48,432 bases of DNA from QYOJ01 sp043810345 (GTDB lineage: Bacteria; Bacteroidota; Bacteroidia; Bacteroidales; FEN-979). The notes below the pieces were generated by a model. It saw nothing but the letters and a program-made list of their open reading frames with translations, had not been told where the DNA came from and did not search any database. Location of the stretch: assembly GCA_043810345.1 (NCBI GenBank), contig JBDROF010000110.1, positions 1 through 48,432 on the forward strand. The letters are read 5' to 3'. A program made the translations under genes and the position numbers. Positions 8,649 through 17,212 of this stretch are shown here, one piece after another (the first letter of the stretch is position 1; the number at the start of each line of letters is the position of its first letter).

Positions 8649-9587
8649 ATGAATGATCGTCAAAAGGTTCAGAAAAAATATCCACAGGTTTCCATTATAA
8701 CCATCAACTATAATCACGCGGATGTAACCTGCCAGATGCTGGAGTCGTTATCCCAGATAACCTATCCCGACTACGAGGTAATTGTGATTGACAATGGTTC
8801 CCCGGATGACGATCCGAAGATCATTCATGAGAAATTCCCCCGCGCAATTTATATCGAAACCGGTGAAAATCTTGGATTCGCCGGGGCCAACAACCTGGGG
8901 ATCTGTAGGTCAAAGGGGAAATACATCCTGTTGATAAATAACGATACCGTTGTCACTCCCGGATTCCTTGAACCACTCGTCGACAAAATGGAGTCAGATC
9001 CGGAGATCGGAGCAGTCAGCCCAAAGATTCTTTATTATGACCTCCCCGACACCCTTCAATTTGCCGGGATGACCCCCATCAACTCGTTCACGGTCAGAAG
9101 CCGTTCTTACGGCTATATGGAGAAGGACACCGGTCAGCACGATCACGACCGGATCTCTGCGTATGCCCATGGTGCCGCCATGATGATATCCCGGAAGGTG
9201 GTGGAGCTGGTTGGCCTGATGTCTCTTTCTTTTTTTCTTTATTATGAGGAGCTGGATTGGGGATTCAGGATCAGAAAAGCCGGCTATAAGATCTATTATG
9301 TGCACAACTCGAAGATTTTCCACCTGGAATCAGTAGCCACCGGGAAACAGAGTCCCCTCAAAACCTATTATCTGAATCGAAGCCGTATCCTCTATATGCG
9401 AAGAAATGTCAGAGGCCCGAAATCGATCATTCCCATCCTCTTCCTGCTGCTGGTAACTATCCCAAAAAACCTGGCGCTCTATTTGATCAGAGGAAAAGTC
9501 GACCTGTTCAGAGCCTATGCAAGAGCCGTTGGATGGCATATTCGGACAGTTTTCCAGAAATTCATTCACGAACACCCTACATGCTGA
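8649..9587 (+). CDS. Family 2 glycosyltransferase, rhamnosyltransferase-like (copy 1 of tandem pair)
   Basis: A 312-residue GT-A enzyme: VSIITINYNHADVTCQML at the start, IDNGSPDDDP, GFAGANNLGI, then INNDT as the metal/donor motif. The later YEELDWGFRIRKAGY region and a hydrophobic pair of helices near the C-terminus (about 262-285) are typical of the RfbF/WcaA-like group that transfers deoxysugars such as rhamnose, although the donor cannot be proven. A purine-rich CGGAG lies just before the ATG. The next gene is a close paralogue overlapping by seven bases. Confidence 0.88.
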   Translation: MNDRQKVQKKYPQVSIITINYNHADVTCQMLESLSQITYPDYEVIVIDNGSPDDDPKIIHEKFPRAIYIETGENLGFAGANNLGICRSKGKYILLINNDTVVTPGFLEPLVDKMESDPEIGAVSPKILYYDLPDTLQFAGMTPINSFTVRSRSYGYMEKDTGQHDHDRISAYAHGAAMMISRKVVELVGLMSLSFFLYYEELDWGFRIRKAGYKIYYVHNSKIFHLESVATGKQSPLKTYYLNRSRILYMRRNVRGPKSIIPILFLLLVTIPKNLALYLIRGKVDLFRAYARAVGWHIRTVFQKFIHEHPTC

Positions 9588-10516
9588 TCCGTAAAAAACT
9601 TGTCCGGTATCCCCTTGTTTCGATCGTAGCTGTAAACTTTGATCACCCGAAAGTAACCTGTGATTTTATTGAATCACTGCACAAAATAACCTACCCGAAC
9701 ATCGAAGTGATCATTGTCGACAATAAATCCCCGAACGATGATCCCGCTATCATTAAAGAGTGTTTCCCAAATGTCATCCTGTACGAAAGTCATGTAAATT
9801 GGGGCTTTGCCGGAGGCAACAACCAGGGGATCATGCGAGCAAGGGGTGACTACGTGCTGCTCCTGAACAACGATACCATTGTGGATCAAGATTTTCTGGA
9901 GCCTCTGGTAGAAAAGCTTGAGACCAATCCACAAATCGGAGCTGTCAGCCCGAAGATCAGATTTTATTATGACCCGGAGATCATCCAGTATGCCGGTTTT
10001 CACCCGATCAGTAAGTACACGGTAAGGAATTCTCTCGTCGGATTCCGTGAAAAGGACAAAGGTCAATATGACGAAGACAGGGAAACTGCCTATGCACATG
10101 GTGCTGCCATGATGGTACCTATGCGGGTGATCAAAGAGATCGGTCTGATGTCTTATATCTTTTTTCTCTACTACGAAGAGGCTGACTGGAGTTACCGGAT
10201 CAAGAAAGCGGGATACCAGATCTGGTATGTGGGCAATTCTTTGGTTTATCACAAAGAATCGGTTTCTACCGGCAAGCTTAGTACCCTCAAAACTTACTAC
10301 CTTAACCGGAACAGGCTGGTTTTTATGCGACGGAACATATGGGGCAAGGATTTTTACCTGGGTATTCTTTACCAGCTATTCATTGCCATTCCCAAAAACA
10401 TGTTCGTCAACCTGCTGAAATTCAAGCTTGGGCATTTCTACGCCTACTTACGGGCGCTGGGATGGCATTTCAGGAATGTATTCAACAAAGATATCCATAA
10501 CAATCCGGCGTTGTAG
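9581..10516 (+). CDS. Family 2 glycosyltransferase (copy 2 of tandem pair)
   Basis: A 311-residue paralogue of the preceding enzyme with the same landmarks in the same order: VSIVAVNFDHPKVTCDFI, VDNKSPNDDP, GFAGGNNQGI, LNNDT, YAHGAAMM, YEEADWSYRIKKAGY, and a matching C-terminus (GWHFRNVFNK against GWHIRTVFQK). The ATG at 9581 is chosen over an in-frame ATG at 9533 because the latter would give a 55-base overlap and a non-homologous 16-residue extension. The ATG overlaps the upstream stop by seven bases. The copies have diverged clearly, so they probably add different or successive residues of the repeat unit. Confidence 0.88.
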   Translation: MLIRKKLVRYPLVSIVAVNFDHPKVTCDFIESLHKITYPNIEVIIVDNKSPNDDPAIIKECFPNVILYESHVNWGFAGGNNQGIMRARGDYVLLLNNDTIVDQDFLEPLVEKLETNPQIGAVSPKIRFYYDPEIIQYAGFHPISKYTVRNSLVGFREKDKGQYDEDRETAYAHGAAMMVPMRVIKEIGLMSYIFFLYYEEADWSYRIKKAGYQIWYVGNSLVYHKESVSTGKLSTLKTYYLNRNRLVFMRRNIWGKDFYLGILYQLFIAIPKNMFVNLLKFKLGHFYAYLRALGWHFRNVFNKDIHNNPAL

Positions 10517-10541
10517 CATAGGTAAAAATCGACTATATTTG
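10511..10541 (+). promoter_or_regulatory. Putative Bacteroidota promoter
   Basis: TTG (10511-10513), a 20-base spacer, then TATATTTG (10534-10541) fits the Bacteroidota -33/-7 consensus. It lies just after the stop of the tandem GT2 pair and 36 bases before the ATG at 10578, so the interrupted GT2 and the genes after it may have their own promoter. Confidence 0.5.
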
Positions 10542-10577
10542 TTCTATGATTGACAGACTTAAGTAAACACCTGGTTT

Positions 10578-11771
10578 ATGACTGTGGATATAATCTTTCT
10601 CATGTTGATGATCATCCAGTGGATTATCCTGGTCTACCTGGCATTCGGTACGCTCTATATTTTCGTGTTTGCCACTGCCTCTCTTTTTCATTACCATCCA
10701 GGAAAAGCCGAAACGGAAGATCTAAACAGGATTGCTGTCATGATCCCGGGATATAAAGAAGATGCTGTCATCCTTGAAGTAGCCGACGATGCCCTTCAGC
10801 AGAAATATCCAAAGTAGAAATACGAGGTCATAGTGACAGCGGATTCATTTCAGCCGCAAACACTTGAGAAACTTAGGGGATTGCCCATCAAGGTGATTGA
10901 AGTATCTTTCGAACAAAGCACCAAATCCAAAGCCTTGAATAAAACGATGTCCCTGCTCCCTGATGATCTGTTTGATATAGTGGTCATTCTGGATGCAGAC
11001 AACCTGATGGAACAGGATTTCCTGACCAGGATCAACCATACATACAATGCCGGTTATATTGCTATCCAGGGTCACCGGATCGCGAAAAACACCAATACCT
11101 CCTTTGCCGTTCTGGATGCTGTCAGTGAAGAAATCAACAATTCAATTTTCAGGAAGGGACACCGTAAACTAGGGTTTTCCTCCAGTCTGATCGGTTCGGG
11201 AATGGCATTTGAATACCGGTTTTTCAAAGCTCTGATGCAGAGTGTAAAAGCTGTTGGAGGCTTTGATAAAGAGATCGAGTTAAAAATGCTGAAGCAGGGT
11301 GTCCATATTGAATACCTGGGTAACGCAATAGTCTACGACGAGAAAGTACAGAAAGAAGAGGTATTTGTCAGGCAACGCCGCCGCTGGCTCTCTGCTCAGA
11401 TTCATTATACTGCCTTTTTCGGAGATGCCATTCGTACGTTTTTTACTAAAGGGAACATCGATTATCTCGACAAAGCAGTACAGATGTTACTTCCTCCGCG
11501 CATCCTGTTGATCGGATTATTACCCCTGCTCACACTGCTCTCCTTATTCGTTAATCCATTGATATATACGATCATCTGGGCTGGACTCCTGACACTGCTG
11601 CTCCTTACTTTTCTCTTTGCAATCCCCCGGAAGTTCTATACCGTACAAACGCTGGTGGCCATTTTATCCATCCCGAGAGGGATTTTTCTGATGTTGATCT
11701 CACTGATTTCCACCAAAGGAGCGAATAAGAGATTCATTCATACTGAACACACATCATCAACTGGGAAGTAA
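10578..11771 (+). pseudogene. Membrane-anchored family 2 glycosyltransferase interrupted by an in-frame TAG
   Basis: Two open segments in the same frame (10578-10814 and 10818-11771) are separated only by TAG at 10815-10817. Read through, they form one normal 397-codon GT2: N-terminal TM helix (about 5-30), IAVMIPGYKED, the stop between KYPK and KYEVIVTADSF, then ILDADN (DXD), DKEIELKM, RQRRRW (QxxRW-like), and C-terminal TM helices (about 305-385). Related proteins have a residue such as Asp or Glu at this place, so a single GAG-to-TAG change would explain it. No frameshift is present and the downstream codons look conserved, suggesting a very recent mutation, a sequencing or assembly error, or read-through. 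A GTG at 10833 could start a fragment, but this would lack the nucleotide-binding N-terminus. Confidence 0.8.
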
Positions 11772-11780
11772 ACTAAACAA

Positions 11781-12932
11781 ATGAGAATAGGAATTGAGGG
11801 ACAACGGCTATTCAGGCCAAAGAAACACGGGATGGATTTCGTGACCCTGGAACTCGTGAAGAATATCCAGCTGCTGGACCAGGAAAATGAATACGTTGTA
11901 TTCATCAAGCCGGATGAGGATGTTTGCCTTCGATCAACTGGTAATATGACCATTATAGGACTTGGCGGAGGGCCCTATCCTACCTGGGAGCAAAATGCGT
12001 TGCCGCATGCCGTAAAAAAGTACAAATGTGACCTTTTGCATTGCACAAGCAATACTGCCCCTTTGTTTAACCCGGTTCCTATGATTGTTACGCTTCATGA
12101 CATCTTTTACATGGAGAACGTCAGCCTTTTCAATAAAGGGTTTTCAGCATACCAGAAATTCGGGAATATGTATCGCAGGTACATTGTCCCCGGTGTTGTG
12201 AAAAGAGCCAAACGTATCATCACTGTTTCCAAATCGGAGAAAAACCGGATCCTTCATTTCTTCCATCTGAAAAACGAAAAGGTGTCGGTGGTTTATAACG
12301 GTGTAAGCCTGAATTTCAAGCCGGTAACAGACGTAAAAACCCTGGATGAGATCCGGTTGAAATATAACCTACCGGAACATTTCATTTTTTTCCTTGGAAA
12401 CACAGATCCGAAGAAAAACACCCCGGGAGTTCTTACCGCATTCGCTAAGTATATCCGGGAGACAAGCGATCAGATCCCGCTTGTGATCGCCGATTACCCG
12501 CAACCCGATTTGGAGAGGACCCTGCAGGAAATTCATGAACCCGACATCATACAATATATCCACCGTCTTGATTACGTTAAAAACGCCGACCTGCCGGGAA
12601 TCTATACCATGGCAGCCTTATTCCTTTACCCCTCTTTCCGGGAAAGTTTCGGGATCCCGATACTGGAAGCAATGTCATGTGGCACTCCGGTAATTACTTC
12701 CAATGTATTTTCTATGCCGGAAGTTGCCGGGAAGGCGGCTGTTCTGGTGGATCCAACGAATCCTTATGACCTTGCGCGCTCAATACACCGTGTGCTGACC
12801 GAGCCTGAATTCAGCAAAAGCTTATCAGAAAAAGGATTAGAGCAGACTACCCGCTTCTCCTGGGCCAAAATGGCAAAGGAGTACATGGATATTTATAAGG
12901 AAATTGTTGAGCAAATCTCACGTCAAACTTAA
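11781..12932 (+). CDS. Family 4 (GT-B) glycosyltransferase
   Basis: A 383-residue GT-B enzyme. The N-terminal acceptor domain opens MRIGIEGQRLFRPKKHGMDF and the C-terminal donor domain carries FFLGNTDPKKN and the E-x7-E signature in ESFGIPILE (about residues 289-297), followed by MSCGTPVITS. This matches the mannosyltransferase-like GT4 group common in EPS clusters. Length is typical. The ATG lies nine bases after the previous stop, so it is in the same transcript as the interrupted GT2. The sugar donor is unknown. Confidence 0.9.
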   Translation: MRIGIEGQRLFRPKKHGMDFVTLELVKNIQLLDQENEYVVFIKPDEDVCLRSTGNMTIIGLGGGPYPTWEQNALPHAVKKYKCDLLHCTSNTAPLFNPVPMIVTLHDIFYMENVSLFNKGFSAYQKFGNMYRRYIVPGVVKRAKRIITVSKSEKNRILHFFHLKNEKVSVVYNGVSLNFKPVTDVKTLDEIRLKYNLPEHFIFFLGNTDPKKNTPGVLTAFAKYIRETSDQIPLVIADYPQPDLERTLQEIHEPDIIQYIHRLDYVKNADLPGIYTMAALFLYPSFRESFGIPILEAMSCGTPVITSNVFSMPEVAGKAAVLVDPTNPYDLARSIHRVLTEPEFSKSLSEKGLEQTTRFSWAKMAKEYMDIYKEIVEQISRQT

Positions 12933-12943
12933 CCTATCTCCAG

Positions 12944-15355
12944 ATGGAAAACAGGGATTTTATCATTATCGGACTCCCAGCCTGGGATCTACCAATTGCC
13001 ACAACACGCAAATACACCGCAATAGAGATCTCCCGCAAGAACCGGGTACTTTTTGTAAATCTTCCCCTGACACGCAGTTCATATCTGAAAAATGCCAAGG
13101 ATCCGAAGGTTCAAAAGAGAAAAAGGATCCTGGAAGGGAAGGAACCCGATCTGGTTCAGGTTTCTCCGACCTTGTGGGTTTTATACCCTAAAATGGTAAG
13201 TGAGTCCATCAACTGGATCCCGGTTCATCAGATTTTCTATTTTCTAAACTACCTGAACGAGCGGATATTTGCCTCAAAAATCAAAAAAACTGTTTGCGAA
13301 CTTGGTTTTCATAACTACATCATTTTGAATGACAATTCCATGCTGACAGGCTACTTCCTGAAAGAGATGCTGAACCCCAGCCTCTATATCTACCTGCTCC
13401 GTGATGCTGTCACCCTGGTTCCTTATCATAAAAAACATGGAACGTGGTTAGAACCTAAATTGATTGCCAAGTCGGATCTGATTGTGACGAATTCACAATT
13501 TTTTTGCAATTATACCATACAACATAACCCCAATTCACACACGATCGGCCAGGGTTGCGATGTATCCCTGTTCAGCGATAAAGATGACACGTTGCCTCTC
13601 CCCGCTGATGTAAGGGAGATTCACCGACCGATTATCGGTTATACCGGTGCCATCACCACCATCCGCCTGGATCCGGGTATCCTGGAATTTATTGCAACCC
13701 AACGGCCTGATTGGAACCTCGTTCTGGTTGGGCCCGAAGATGAAGGGTTCAAGAACTGCAGACTTCATCAGCTTCAAAATGTCCATTTCCTGGGAAGGAA
13801 AGACCCGGAAGAGCTTCCCGGGTATGTGAAATCGTTCGATGTAGCGATCAACCCTCAGATTCGTAATCCCATTACAGACGTAAACTATCCATTGAAAATT
13901 GACGAGTACCTGGCCTTGGGGAAACCTATAGTGGCTACAAAAACCGCATTTATGGATTACTTTAAAGACCATGTATGCCTGGCATCTACCTATGAGGAAT
14001 GGGTCCATGGCATTGAACAGGTCTTACAGGAAAATTCTCCGGAATGGATCGCCAAACGGAAAGCACTGGCAGCAGAACATAGCTGGGAAAACTTTGCTGG
14101 AAAGATTTACGCTTTATCACTGGATACTGAAAAGAAAAAGAAGCCCTCGATAGATCCTCATTGCGACGTTGTGATCACCGGACTTCAATCGTGGTACATG
14201 TCTATGGGAGGAAATGCTGTCAACATGGCTAAAGAGCTGTCAAAGCAACACCGGGTTCTTTACGTCAATTATGCTGTTGACAGAATTTCCCTGCTTTTTC
14301 AACGCCAAAGTATTGCCGTAAAGAAATACAAAGAATCACGAGCCAACCCCTCTTCTCAGATCGAACAGATCTCCGAAACGCTGTGGGTATATACCCCTGA
14401 TGTAGTGATGGAATCCGTTGGCCGGATTAAACCCCGTTGGCTCTTTGATCGTGTAAATGCACTGAATATGAAGCGTTTCGGAAACAAGGTAAAAAATGCT
14501 GTATCGAAACTGGGATTCCGGGATTTTATCCTTTTTACCGACAGTGACTTTTATCGCAGCTTCAGGTTAAAAGAGATATTGCAACCCTCTTTGTTCATCT
14601 ATTATATCCGGGATAACATGGTTGCTACTGATTTTTATCGCCGTCATGGTGTTCGGATGGAAGAGGCGATCATCCGAAAAGCGGATCTGGTAGCGACCAA
14701 CTCGGAATTCCTGGCCGCTTACGCAAGAAAATACAATCCTAATTCATTCTTTGTGGGACAGGGATGTGATGCACAACTTTTCGATCCGGAGAAAACGATT
14801 GAAATCCCCGAAGACATGAAGAAGATCAGGGAAAAGTTTAACCTGGTTGTCGGATACGTTGGTGCGCTGAGATGCCTCCGGATTGATCTCAAATTGATGG
14901 AGTCTGTTGCAATAAGTTGTCCAGACTGGGCACTTGTCCTGGTAGGATGGGAAGATGAAGCTTTTCAGAAAAGCCTTCTGCATGACCTCCCCAATGTATT
15001 TTTTCTTGGCTCCAAAAAAGAGACGGAATTACCAAGTTATATAAACGCGTTTGATGTGGCCATCAATCCCCAGGTATACAATGAGGTCACACGGGGGAAT
15101 TACCCGCGGAAAATCGATGAGTACCTGGCTATGGGAAAGCCCGTTGTAGCTACTAAAACAGAAGCGATGGAGATGTTTGCCGACTACTGTTTTCTGGGGA
15201 GAACACCAGACGAGTATTGCAGGTTGATTAAAGAGGCATTCCAGACTGACACTCCCGAACTTCACGAAAAGAGAATCCGTTTGGGAAAACTCCATAGCTG
15301 GGAGAACAATATCCGGGAGATATTCAAAGACATTGAAAAAGTCAGACCCTCATAA
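12944..15355 (+). CDS. Tandem two-unit GT-B glycosyltransferase (TuaH-like repeats)
   Basis: An 803-residue protein made of two homologous glycosyltransferase units, about 1-395 and 405-803. Matching landmarks are IIIGLPAWDLP / VVITGLQSWYMS, HRVLYVNYAVDR-type strands, GQGCDVSLF / GQGCDAQLF, IGYTGAITTIRLD / VGYVGALRCLRID, LVLVGPEDEGF / LVLVGWEDEAF, DVAINPQ in both, and EYLALGKPIVATKT / EYLAMGKPVVATKT, each ending in HSWEN. The pattern resembles TuaH-like GT4-type enzymes, which normally have one unit of about 400 residues. Both units keep the donor-domain landmarks, so both may be active, possibly adding two successive sugars. No transmembrane segment is evident. Confidence 0.88.
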   Translation: MENRDFIIIGLPAWDLPIATTRKYTAIEISRKNRVLFVNLPLTRSSYLKNAKDPKVQKRKRILEGKEPDLVQVSPTLWVLYPKMVSESINWIPVHQIFYFLNYLNERIFASKIKKTVCELGFHNYIILNDNSMLTGYFLKEMLNPSLYIYLLRDAVTLVPYHKKHGTWLEPKLIAKSDLIVTNSQFFCNYTIQHNPNSHTIGQGCDVSLFSDKDDTLPLPADVREIHRPIIGYTGAITTIRLDPGILEFIATQRPDWNLVLVGPEDEGFKNCRLHQLQNVHFLGRKDPEELPGYVKSFDVAINPQIRNPITDVNYPLKIDEYLALGKPIVATKTAFMDYFKDHVCLASTYEEWVHGIEQVLQENSPEWIAKRKALAAEHSWENFAGKIYALSLDTEKKKKPSIDPHCDVVITGLQSWYMSMGGNAVNMAKELSKQHRVLYVNYAVDRISLLFQRQSIAVKKYKESRANPSSQIEQISETLWVYTPDVVMESVGRIKPRWLFDRVNALNMKRFGNKVKNAVSKLGFRDFILFTDSDFYRSFRLKEILQPSLFIYYIRDNMVATDFYRRHGVRMEEAIIRKADLVATNSEFLAAYARKYNPNSFFVGQGCDAQLFDPEKTIEIPEDMKKIREKFNLVVGYVGALRCLRIDLKLMESVAISCPDWALVLVGWEDEAFQKSLLHDLPNVFFLGSKKETELPSYINAFDVAINPQVYNEVTRGNYPRKIDEYLAMGKPVVATKTEAMEMFADYCFLGRTPDEYCRLIKEAFQTDTPELHEKRIRLGKLHSWENNIREIFKDIEKVRPS

Positions 15356-15364
15356 ACCAAGCCT

Positions 15365-15982
15365 ATGTCATTTACCGAGAAAATAAAAACAAATCCCAGG
15401 TTGAAAAAGCTGGCATCCAGGGCATTGATCCCCCGAAACCAGGCCAGGCCCAGGAGGTGGGTCAAATGGTTTCTGAATCCCTTTATCCATCATAAAGGAA
15501 AGAATTCACTGATACGCAGGCGGACACGGATGGACATCCTCCCTTTCAACAAGTTTTATATGGGAGATAATTCCACCATAGAAGATTTTACCACCATCAA
15601 CAACGGTGTGGGAGATATCTACATTGGAGACCGTACCAGGATCGGGTTGGGTTGTACCCTGATCGGTCCTGTAATAATCGGGAACGACATCCGGCTGGCT
15701 CAGAACATCGTGATGTCAGGACTCAACCATAACTACGAAGATGTAACCATCCCCATCCCCGACCAGGGGGTCACAACCGCCCCCATCGTGATTGAAGATG
15801 AAACATGGTTAGGTGCGAACTGCGTGGTGCTACCCGGTGTTACCATTGGTAAGCACTGTGTCATCGCAGCTGGAAGCATCGTCACCAAGGATATCCCTTC
15901 TTTCTCGGTAGCTGCCGGAAATCCGGCCCGGGTTTTGAAACAATACAACCAGGAGACAAAAACATGGGAGAGAAAGGTATAA
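15365..15982 (+). CDS. Hexapeptide-repeat acyltransferase
   Basis: A 205-residue protein with a left-handed beta-helix built of hexapeptide turns (IYIGDRTRIGLGCTLIGPVI, then IVIEDETWLGANCVVLPGVT, IGKHCVIAAGSIVTKDI) and the usual ending AAGNPARVLK. The His in SGLNHNYEDV is the likely catalytic base. Such enzymes transfer acetyl or other acyl groups from CoA to sugars, so this one probably O-acetylates the polysaccharide. Its start lies nine bases after the double glycosyltransferase and the length is normal for the maltose/galactoside acetyltransferase-like group. Confidence 0.9.
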   Translation: MSFTEKIKTNPRLKKLASRALIPRNQARPRRWVKWFLNPFIHHKGKNSLIRRRTRMDILPFNKFYMGDNSTIEDFTTINNGVGDIYIGDRTRIGLGCTLIGPVIIGNDIRLAQNIVMSGLNHNYEDVTIPIPDQGVTTAPIVIEDETWLGANCVVLPGVTIGKHCVIAAGSIVTKDIPSFSVAAGNPARVLKQYNQETKTWERKV

Positions 15983-16011
15983 GTGACCTTATGACAAATA
16001 AATCCTGAGCT

Positions 16012-17193
16012 ATGCTTACAGTCAAGATTATTTTCTGGTGCTTTCTGGTTATCCTTTTCTATACCTATCTGGGCTATGGGATCCTGTTGTTTGTGATGAT
16101 CCGCCTGAAACGACTTATGAAAGGAAAAACCAATCCCGTAACAGAAGAGATATACGAACCGGAGGTCACCCTTTTCGTCGCCGCTTACAATGAGAAAGAT
16201 TTTCTGGCTAAAAAGGTAGAGAACTCCAGGTCTCTTGATTATCCGCCAGAGAAGGTTCGTCAAATCTGGGTTACAGATGGTTCGACCGACGGAACCCCTG
16301 ACCTTCTCAGGAAATATGAAGGTGTTGAGGTGTTCCATAAACCGGAACGGGCCGGAAAAATTGCCGCCATGAACCGGGGGATGGAATTCATCAAGACCCC
16401 CATCGTCATCTTCTCCGATGCCAATTCGATGCTTGGCAAGGAGTCGATCCGACGGATCGTTGATCTTTTCAGTGATCCAAAGGTTGGTTGCGTCTCAGGA
16501 GAGAAACGGGTTGCCATGACAGGCTCTACAGCTGCAACAGAAGGCATCTACTGGAAATATGAGAGCAAGCTGAAAAAGTGGGACGCTGAATTGAGCAGCG
16601 TGGTGGGAGCTGCCGGAGAGCTCTTTGCAGTACGTACCGAACTCCACGAATCGGTAGAACCTGACACATTGCTGGATGACTTCATCATATCCCTTCGGAT
16701 CGCCAAACGGGGATATAAAATCCAATACGACCCGGAAGCGTATGCCCTGGAGAATCCATCGGTCAACGTAAGGGAAGAGTTGAAGCGAAAGATCAGGATC
16801 TCTGCGGGAGGAATACAATCTATTGTAAGACTAAAGGAGTTGCTTAACCCTTTCAGGTATGGGCTCCTCTCCTTTCAGTATATTTCTCACAGGGTGTTGC
16901 GCTGGACCCTGGCTCCTCTTGGACTTCTTATCATCCTGGTTTGCAACTTTTTACTGGCCTTGCATTACGGTTTTTTCAACATTCAGAATATCTACCCCTG
17001 GCTCTTCTGGGGCCAGATCCTCTTTTACGTAGCCGCCCTGACAGGCTGGTTATTGGAAGATAAAAACATCAAAGTTAAACTGCTCTATATCCCATTCTAC
17101 TTTTTCATCATGAACCTGGCTGTCTATTTTGGATTTTTCAGATATATTAAGAAACAGCAGTCGGTCAACTGGGAACGTGCAAAACGGGGATAA
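16012..17193 (+). CDS. Membrane family 2 glycosyltransferase, processive type
   Basis: A 393-residue protein: N-terminal TM helix (about 5-25), GT-A domain with VTLFVAAYNEKDFLAKKVEN, TDGSTDGT, SDAN (DXD), GAAGELFAV, LLDDF, and KRKIRISAGGIQ in place of the QxxRW motif of processive synthases, then about three C-terminal TM helices (about 295-385). The architecture resembles IcaA/BcsA-like beta-glycosyltransferases, but the weakened QxxRW leaves processivity uncertain. It could also make the first lipid-linked residue. Confidence 0.87.
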   Translation: MLTVKIIFWCFLVILFYTYLGYGILLFVMIRLKRLMKGKTNPVTEEIYEPEVTLFVAAYNEKDFLAKKVENSRSLDYPPEKVRQIWVTDGSTDGTPDLLRKYEGVEVFHKPERAGKIAAMNRGMEFIKTPIVIFSDANSMLGKESIRRIVDLFSDPKVGCVSGEKRVAMTGSTAATEGIYWKYESKLKKWDAELSSVVGAAGELFAVRTELHESVEPDTLLDDFIISLRIAKRGYKIQYDPEAYALENPSVNVREELKRKIRISAGGIQSIVRLKELLNPFRYGLLSFQYISHRVLRWTLAPLGLLIILVCNFLLALHYGFFNIQNIYPWLFWGQILFYVAALTGWLLEDKNIKVKLLYIPFYFFIMNLAVYFGFFRYIKKQQSVNWERAKRG

Positions 17194-17212
17194 TAGCATT
17201 ATACAGAAACTC

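Noticed and set aside
9533..9580. ATG at 9533 as the start of the second tandem GT2
   Set aside because: It gives a 55-base overlap and an extension not shared with the paralogue; ATG at 9581 matches the paralogue's start.
10833..11771. Separate glycosyltransferase gene starting at GTG 10833
   Set aside because: It is in the same frame as the upstream segment and lacks the nucleotide-binding N-terminus; one amber codon explains both pieces.
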